64,000 nucleotides of DNA from positions 48,532,843 to 48,596,842 of the forward strand of contig CM072810.1 of assembly GCA_037013495.1 (NCBI GenBank), read 5' to 3'. The notes beneath the pieces were generated by a model that was not told the origin of the DNA, searched no databases, and saw only the letters and a program-made list of their open reading frames with translations. Of the stretch, positions 58,163-64,000 are shown piece by piece (positions within the stretch are counted from its first letter, which is position 1; the number at the start of each line of letters is the position of its first letter). The translations under genes and the position numbers were made by a program. The DNA comes from Hippophae tibetana (taxonomy: Eukaryota > Streptophyta > Magnoliopsida > Rosales > Elaeagnaceae).

Positions 58163-58541
58163 CACGTGGCAGCTTCTCATTGGACGTTGGAAACGGCGCC
58201 GGCGACAACAAAGCACGGACAAAACGGCCACATACGGGCGAGATCTTGCGCTTTCGCGCTCATCGTAACATGCCACGTGTCATTAAATGATTGGCTGAAA
58301 AATAGAGTGGGACACGTGGCAGTTTCTGATTTGAGGAAGGGATTTAGAGTGGACACGTGGCAGTTACTGATTGGAGGAAAATCCGGTTGCACGCTGAGAT
58401 CAGTGCACGGGATAAGAGGCGCGTATGTGGGGGACAGCGGCTGACGCGTCAGAGAAGTGGGTCCCACGTGCACGCCGGCCTGTGCGGCAGGTGGGCCCCA
58501 CTCGGGCGCCGAGCCGCGTAAAAAGAACCAGCACCCACGTG
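58163..58541. promoter_or_regulatory. Array of six G-boxes in C2 U3
   Basis: CACGTG at 58163, 58274, 58313, 58354, 58465 and 58536. Several are parts of a repeated unit like GGACACGTGGCAGTTTCTGA followed by TTGG, with spacing near 41 bp for 58274-58313-58354. This is a dense bZIP/bHLH-type site cluster inside an LTR enhancer region. Confidence 0.7.
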
Positions 58542-59033
58542 ATCTGGTCGGGCGTGAATGGCACGCGCGGATCTCAGCCGTTTCTTCTTTGATCGGACGG
58601 TTCACGTTTCGCGCGTGCGTGTTGGCGCGTGGTCTTCTTACCTGCGCAGAAAATTAAACTTTAATTAATTGGATTTTGGCCCACAAATTTATTTCAAATT
58701 ACATTTTCAACTTTCTTTAATTATAGTTTAGCCCTTTTCTAATTTAAATTAAATTTTTAAACTTTTAATAATTAAAATCAAGCCCGAATTTAATTTAAAT
58801 TATATTTTTGACTTTTATAAATTGCAATTAAATACTATTTTATTTGAAATTATATTTTTGGACCCAAACTTGCAATTAATTAAGTTTTTCGATACAAATT
58901 ATTTAATTTTATTAAAATATATAAAAAATAGTAAATATTAATTTATTAAACTAAAATGAACTAAAAACATTGAAAACATAGCAATTATAATTAATAAAAT
59001 AGGTGAAAATAACTATATAAAATACCGTTATCA

Positions 59034-59480
59034 ATAGCTGAGAAAATTCAAAAATAAGAGAAAAGGCATCTTTCTAATTAATCTCAAAAAGCTTGAGCTA
59101 TTATAGTTCTTTGGAATGGTAAGGTTTTAAATAAAGAATTTTCTGAAATTTCTTATGATTTAGTTAATAATGCATAAAATATATGTGGAGTACAAGTAGC
59201 ACCCAAGGAAGGTTTGGATATAAATGATACAATTGTAGAGACTTCTAAGAGGATTCAAGGAGAGCCATAAAATCCACCAACATTGCATAAGGCACCAGAA
59301 CCATACCAACCTCCCATACCATTCCCACACCGTCTTAAGGACATTAAACATGATAAGAATTTTTTTAATTTATTTGATATGCTTTCTAAGGTTAACATTA
59401 ATTTACCTCCCTAAGATGTCATTTGGAATGTCTCTGCCTATGCAAATTTTTTAAAAATAATTTAACACAAAGAGGAGAAA
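59034..59480 (+). pseudogene. Athila-like gag remnant, right part
   Basis: Continues the gag after C2. A Lys-rich piece followed by a Pro/Glu-rich linker (59200-59340) leads into the protease. Stops in all frames. The frame entering C2 and the frame leaving it are compatible once the insertion and one 4-bp duplicate are disregarded. Confidence 0.55.
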
Positions 59481-59934
59481 ATATGAAGTTAATGAAAGAG
59501 TGATTGTATCAAAAGTTGTTAGTGCAATACTTCAACAAAACCTCCCTCCAAAATTAAAGGATCTTGGTAGTTTTAATATTAATATTATTATGAGGTATAA
59601 AAATATGGTTAAGGCTATGCTAGATTTAAGGGCAAGTATCAATCCCATGTCTTACTCAATATACTTGCAACTAGGTTTGAAAGAGTTGAAGATCATAACA
59701 ATGTCCCTCCAATTAACTGATAAGTCTGTTAAATAACCTAAGGGCATGGTTGATGATTTTCTTATACATGTACATAAACTAATAATACCTATTGATTTTA
59801 TGATAAAAGACATGCATGAAAATCCATTAGTGGCCAAGGACCATACATTTTTTCTTGGTAGGCCATTCATGGCCATAACCAAGACTATTATTGATACCCG
59901 TAATGAGAATTTAACAATGACAATCTTGGGATAG
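59481..59934 (+). pseudogene. Athila-like aspartic protease
   Basis: LPPKLKDLGSFNINI, then MLDLRASINPMSYSIYLQLGL (the Athila DLGASIN active site with Gly changed to Arg), KIITMSLQLTDKSVK, a stop, then GMVDDFLIHVHKLIIPIDFMI and FFLGRPFMAITKTIIDTRN. One internal stop near 59736 splits it into two frames of 78 and 62 codons. Family assignment is firm from the whole-domain pattern. Confidence 0.88.
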
Positions 59935-61240
59935 GTTGTTCATTTTAAAGTATTTGATTCATCTCTTATCCTTCTATTTCTATTAATGATGAGTGTTCAT
60001 ATATTGATAGTGCGGATACACTTGCCATAACACCTTTTTACAGGAAGAGATAAAGAATAAAATTAAATATGCTTTATCTATTGATAAGATAGAGAAGGAT
60101 GAGAAGAGTAAGGGGTACCACAAGTTCTTAGATAATGATGAACCAATAGAAGAGCCTAGTATACATTTAGATCTACCTAGGATGCTATATGGGGAAGAGA
60201 ACACTACACCTAAACTAGAGCTAAAAGAGTTACTTAAGCAACTTAAATACGTGTTCTTAGGAGAGGGGGAGACCTACCTATTCATTATTTATTCTACTTT
60301 GACCTTGATCCAAGAAGAAAAACTAGTGAAGTAGCTTAGAAAAAACTAGAAAGCTATAGGTTGAAATATTAGAGATATTAGAGGTATAATCCGACTATGT
60401 GTATGCATAAGATTGATTTAGAGGACAATATCAAACCTTTAAAAGAAGCCAAGAGAATACCTAATCCTATTATGGAAGAAGTATTGAAAACTAAATAAAA
60501 ACTTAGAGATAGGAGTTATTTATCCTATTTCTGATAGCAAGTGGGTTATTTGGTACATGTGGTACCTTAGAAATTAGGCATTATAGTGGTAATAAATGAT
60601 AAAACTAAGTTATTGTCTACTAGAATTGTCATTAGATGAAACATGTGTATTGACTTCAAAAAACTAAATTTGTACACTAGAAAAGATCACTTTTCCCTTC
60701 CTATTATTGATCAAATGTCAGAAGAATTAACATGGTGTGAATTTTATTATTTTCTTGATGGGTTTTTAGAATATTACCAAGTACCAATTTCTTAGAAGAT
60801 AAATAAAAGATGAAATTCACTTGTCTTCTATGAAAATTTTCCGTCAAGAGGATGCCATTCAACCTATACAATGCTCTTGGATCATTTCAAAGATGCATGA
60901 TGTCTATATTTTCACAGATGTGGAGAAATTCATTGAGGCATTCATGGATGAATTTTATATCTTTGAAAAATCATTTGATGATTGTTTGAATAAGTTGACT
61001 TTAGTTTTAGAAAGATGCATTGAATGCAACTTAACTCTTATTTAGGAAAAAAAGCCACTTTATAGTTAAACAAGGCATTGTGTTAGGACATATTATTTCA
61101 AGTAAAAGTATAGTAGTGGATAAGGATAAAAATGATTCAATTGCTAAATTACTACCCTTAACTAATGTTAAGAGAATTAGTAGTTTCTTAGGACATGTAG
61201 GTTTTTATAGGAGATTTATTAAATAATTGTTTTAAAAAAA
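59935..61240 (+). pseudogene. Athila-like reverse transcriptase
   Basis: Linker, then MHKIDLEDNIKPLKEAKRIPNP near 60400 (RT start), DSKWV near 60535, IDFKKLN near 60650 and RKDHFSLPIIDQM near 60680. FLDGFLEYYQ lies near 60755. The FMDEFYIFEKSFDDCLNKL block (60935-61000) replaces the usual F-M-D-D active site. LGHIISSKSI and FLGHVGFYRRFIK lie at 61080-61225. Several stops and frameshifts. Confidence 0.85.
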
Positions 61241-61900
61241 TAAGTCATCATTTATGTAATCTCTTACCCAAGGATGTCTCATTTGTGTTTGATAATGATT
61301 TCCTTATTTCTTTTAATAACTTAAAAGAAAATTAAGTTTTACACCTATTATCATGGCATCTGATTGGCCTTTACATTTTAAAATTAGGTGTGATGCTTTC
61401 GATTTTGCAACAGGAGTTGTTTTAGGGTAAAGAGTGAATAAGCATTTACATGTCATTTATTATGCTACTAAACATTCAAAGATGCCCAACTTAATTATTC
61501 TAACACTGAAAAGAAATTTTTGGCTATTATGTTTATTGAGTAAACCAAACGCTAAGTCAAGATTGATTGGGTGGGTTTTTATTTGTAAGAATTTAACTTA
61601 GAGATCAAAGATGAGATAGGAACTAAAAATGTAATACCTAATCATCTGTCTAAGTTAATTCATGATTTTGAAAATATTGAGAGTGAGAAGGAAATGGATA
61701 TTATTGAAACTTTTCCTAATGAACAACTATTTACAATAGGCCTAAACCCATGGTATACTAACATTTTCAATTATCTTGCTAGTGGTATTTTGAAACCTAA
61801 CATTCCTTTTTAAGAAAAAGAATTTTCTATAATTATAGGCACTATTTTTGGAATGACACTTATTTGTTCAAGATTTGTCAAGTGATGCTTGCAAAGGTTT
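61241..61900 (+). pseudogene. Athila-like RNase H and start of integrase
   Basis: IIMASDWPLHFKIRCDAFDFATGVVLG (61350-61430) is RNase H, with later pieces to about 61600. NVIPNHLSKL and NEQLFTIGLNPWYTNIFNYLASGIL (61630-61800) are the integrase N-terminal lead-in, followed by a FGMT/FWND...YLFKIC-like piece near 61845-61880. The rest of integrase is absent; the sequence runs into an inverted LTR. Confidence 0.82.
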
Positions 61901-61919
61901 ACTAGTTTATTGGTTTACC

Positions 61920-61939
61920 TAGCAATTACACCAAGAACT
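61920..61939 (-). other. Degraded PBS on the minus strand
   Basis: Minus strand AGTTCTTGGTGTAATTGCTA follows the LTR end GCACATCA. It aligns with AGTTTTTGGCGCCGTTGCCG, with mostly C-to-T differences as expected for methylated repeats. Confidence 0.5.
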
Positions 61940-63728
61940 TGATGTGCAAAGATTGGGCTACAAATTTTGAATAGTTTATAAAATAGCTCACAAGTGCACG
62001 AACCATTTGTAGAAAAATGACATGTATACTTCCAAGATTGATGTAAAGAGGAAGAAGATCAAGAGAAGACGTCATTCATGATACCTTGGAAGACAAACTA
62101 TGTAGTAGTAAAGCCTATGGGTCACAAACTTGGGCTCATAAGGGCAATGATTGTAATCATTCATGTGTTTTTTAAATCATTCAACAAAATCTTTTAAAAA
62201 AATTTAAATAACCTAAACATCTTATCATGATTATTTTGGTTTAAGTTTCTAAACTAATAACATAAAAATAAAGATAGATTCAATAAACATTTAAGCAATA
62301 AAAAGTTATCATCCAGTGGAGAATTTGTGGGATATATTAGTTAGTTAATCATACTTGTTCGATATTAAGTAGGATATTAAAGATGTGAATTAAAATTATT
62401 GATTCTTTCTTATAGGTATGAAAATATCCTAAGGTAGGGATTATTTTCTTTGTTAACTAAACATTAACTTGCTACTTCAATCAGGCTGATAATTTAAATC
62501 TTAAGTAAATTACACTCCATTTCCAAGAAATTACTAAACCATTTAACGGGCCACTTATGATCGAGCCAAAATTTAAGCTTCATCAAGGTGTCTAAGTTAG
62601 GTTTATGATTTAAGTATCTGAAACTAACTTTCAGATTTTAAAGCTATTATAAAGGATATGTCACCAATATATCTTCAATAATAGTTCTTATAAAAATCTT
62701 TGAAATAGAACCCACTCTAACTATATAGTTGATATTGACCAAAATACTTAAGAGTCTAATTCTAAATGAGATTCAAATAATTTATCTCCTAAATCTATCT
62801 CTATTTTCTATTATGAAAAACACTTCATTACCATATTTTTCATTAACAAAATTTGGTTTCAATCTTGATGATGAAATAAAACTTCAGTCATTTTATAAAA
62901 ATGTTTAATCTATTTAATATTTCACAAGCATAATAACATTACTAATATTTCTTACTATTTATAGACAGACATGCATAGTTTAATAAATGATCAAAAAATT
63001 AAACATATAGCTTACAAAACAACACTTAGAAATATTCTCGAAAGAATACATTTAAATATACCTCAATAGAATTCTTAGAACTATTTTTCAACTCTCAAGC
63101 TAGAAAAAAAACTTTAAACTGCTAAAAAATAAAAAGGCTAAGAAATAAGCTAGAAGAGAGCTGATGGGATGAAAGGAATATCTTTTTACAAAAGAAGTAC
63201 GATCCTATTTATATATTGAGGAAAGGAGGAAAAAGTAGTCTTTTCAGCCTGGTGTTGCGACACATAATTTTTCCACACTACAGCTTACATAGTCCATACA
63301 CAGTTTAAGCAAGATCTACTATTTTCACGCCATAACACACAATGTTTTCACTCCATGGACCGAATCATATCTGAGACTCCTTAAATCTTTTTATTTCGCC
63401 TCGTACTACAATTCACAACAAATTCATGCCTTGGCACACTTTAAATTGCATCACTTGGAACTCTAATTTTCATGTAATTTCCTTTTCCAAGTTTCTTAAA
63501 CATATGCAATGTTTTAATAATGTTTACTTTTAATTTTTGAGGTTGTAATTGAGTGCTTCAAGTATATTTTTCCAAGTTGCTTTATTTTAATATAAGAAAT
63601 ACCTGAAAAGACGGAAAATATACTCATAATTTCAAAAAGATATATTTGCATAAAATGATAATAAAATAAGAAAATATAAATATATATAATTACTAAATAT
63701 TCATAAAATCACGATTGAGCACCTATCC
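61940..63728 (-). mobile_element. Athila-like gypsy LTR, minus strand
   Basis: On the minus strand it begins near GGATAGGTGCTCAATCGTG (63728) and ends TTTGCACATCA (61940), about 1.79 kb. Leader blocks match the 13900-14825 LTR in reverse. The U3 variable region (63245-63430) has CACGCCATAACACAC and similar repeats. It is flanked on its right by 3' internal sequence and on its left by a PBS-like site. Confidence 0.75.
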
Positions 63729-64000
63729 CAACTCCTACCTAGTTTCTTACTAGTTTCTTAGTAAGAATGGAAACAAGCTAGAAATTAAAGTATCCTAAAT
63801 CATTTTGGTAAATTAACACGGTTGTATTTAGCGTATGCAACAAGCCTTTAAGCCCTTAGGTTGCCCTAGTGGATGAGTTTAAGTCTTGTGAGGATTTGTA
63901 GATATGATATCCACAAACATCAAAAGTAAAACAATGATTGAAAATAAAAACAAACATATAACACAAACAAATAAAAATTTTAAAATAGAGAAAATATAAA
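63729..64000 (-). mobile_element. Gypsy 3' internal region with PPT, running off the window
   Basis: Complement of the same block found at 5440-5656 and 32690-32889: minus-strand GTTTGTGGATATCAT, CACAAGACTTAAACTCATCC, GGGCTTAAAGGCTTGTTGC. A purine-rich AGGTAGGAGTTGGGA lies next to the LTR. Confidence 0.78.

Larger units (their letters stand above)
57056..59033 (-). mobile_element. Family-C solo LTR (C2), nested in Athila-like gag
   Basis: A 1978-bp inverted copy of C1. Minus-strand start TGATAACGG (plus end CCGTTATCA at 59033) and end AACACACAACA (plus start TGTTGTGTG at 57056). ATAG flanks both sides (57052-57055 and 59034-59037); the fifth base of a duplication cannot be matched. CpG-rich U3 lies at 58070-58640 with six CACGTG boxes; minus-strand TATAAATAG at 57933-57941. 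It keeps more intact motifs than C1. Frames over the GC block are artefacts. Confidence 0.9.

Noticed and set aside
58074-58657. 142-codon minus-strand frame and neighbours in C2
   Set aside because: Same reason as for C1: regulatory U3 with repeats, not coding.

Overview
The window is plant nuclear DNA, most likely from an AT-rich eudicot and from a repeat-dense, probably heterochromatic or pericentromeric interval. I see no convincing host gene. Nearly all recognisable coding sequence is decayed transposable-element (TE) coding sequence. It covers Ty1/copia, Ty3/gypsy of Athila-like and chromovirus types, a plant LINE endonuclease, and a CACTA (En/Spm) transposase. These element types, the initiator-Met-tRNA-like primer-binding sites and the TNP2-type transposase all point to a seed plant. 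I cannot name the species from sequence alone.

Layout. 1-2.08 kb: AT-rich non-coding DNA with a CT/GA microsatellite pair. 2.08-7.7 kb: a minus-strand copia element split inside its integrase by a 2387-bp LTR derivative (A1) flanked by a perfect 5-bp target duplication. 9.0-12.0 kb: a LINE remnant containing a 1.8-kb solo LTR (A2). 13.9-23.25 kb: a divergent LTR piece, then a minus-strand SIRE/Tork-like copia element broken by a 2.0-kb solo LTR (C1). 23.26-26.89 kb: one half of a CACTA transposon with TNP2 transposase, two palindromic subterminal repeat arrays and one terminus. 26.89-30.3 kb: PBS and gag of the same copia family on the plus strand. 30.5 kb: a 190-bp ACAT microsatellite. 30.8-36.9 kb: a tandem duplication of gypsy 3' internal region plus LTR. 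36.9-40.26 kb: an inverted family-A LTR (A4) with another family-A LTR (A3) inside it. 40.26-46.7 kb: a minus-strand chromovirus-like gypsy with its 5' LTR. 46.7-50.2 kb: minus-strand copia gag and LTR. 50.2-52.2 kb: a fold-back element and a pair of LTR-like direct repeats. 53.97-61.9 kb: a plus-strand Athila-like element (LTR, PBS, gag, protease, RT, RNase H, start of integrase) interrupted in gag by a second C-family solo LTR (C2). 61.94-64 kb: a minus-strand LTR with adjacent 3' internal DNA running off the window.

The insertions give a relative chronology: copia, LINE, Athila and A4 copies are older hosts; A1, A2, A3, C1 and C2 landed in them later. The most interesting content is regulatory and structural. 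Family-A LTRs keep CRE/as-1-like TGAYGTCA boxes at a fixed place above the TATA box. The C2 LTR carries six G-boxes in about 380 bp. The CACTA end holds an exact 32-bp palindrome. Several LTRs sit in arrangements that need recombination or large deletions to explain. I see no evidence for a new enzymatic or defence system.
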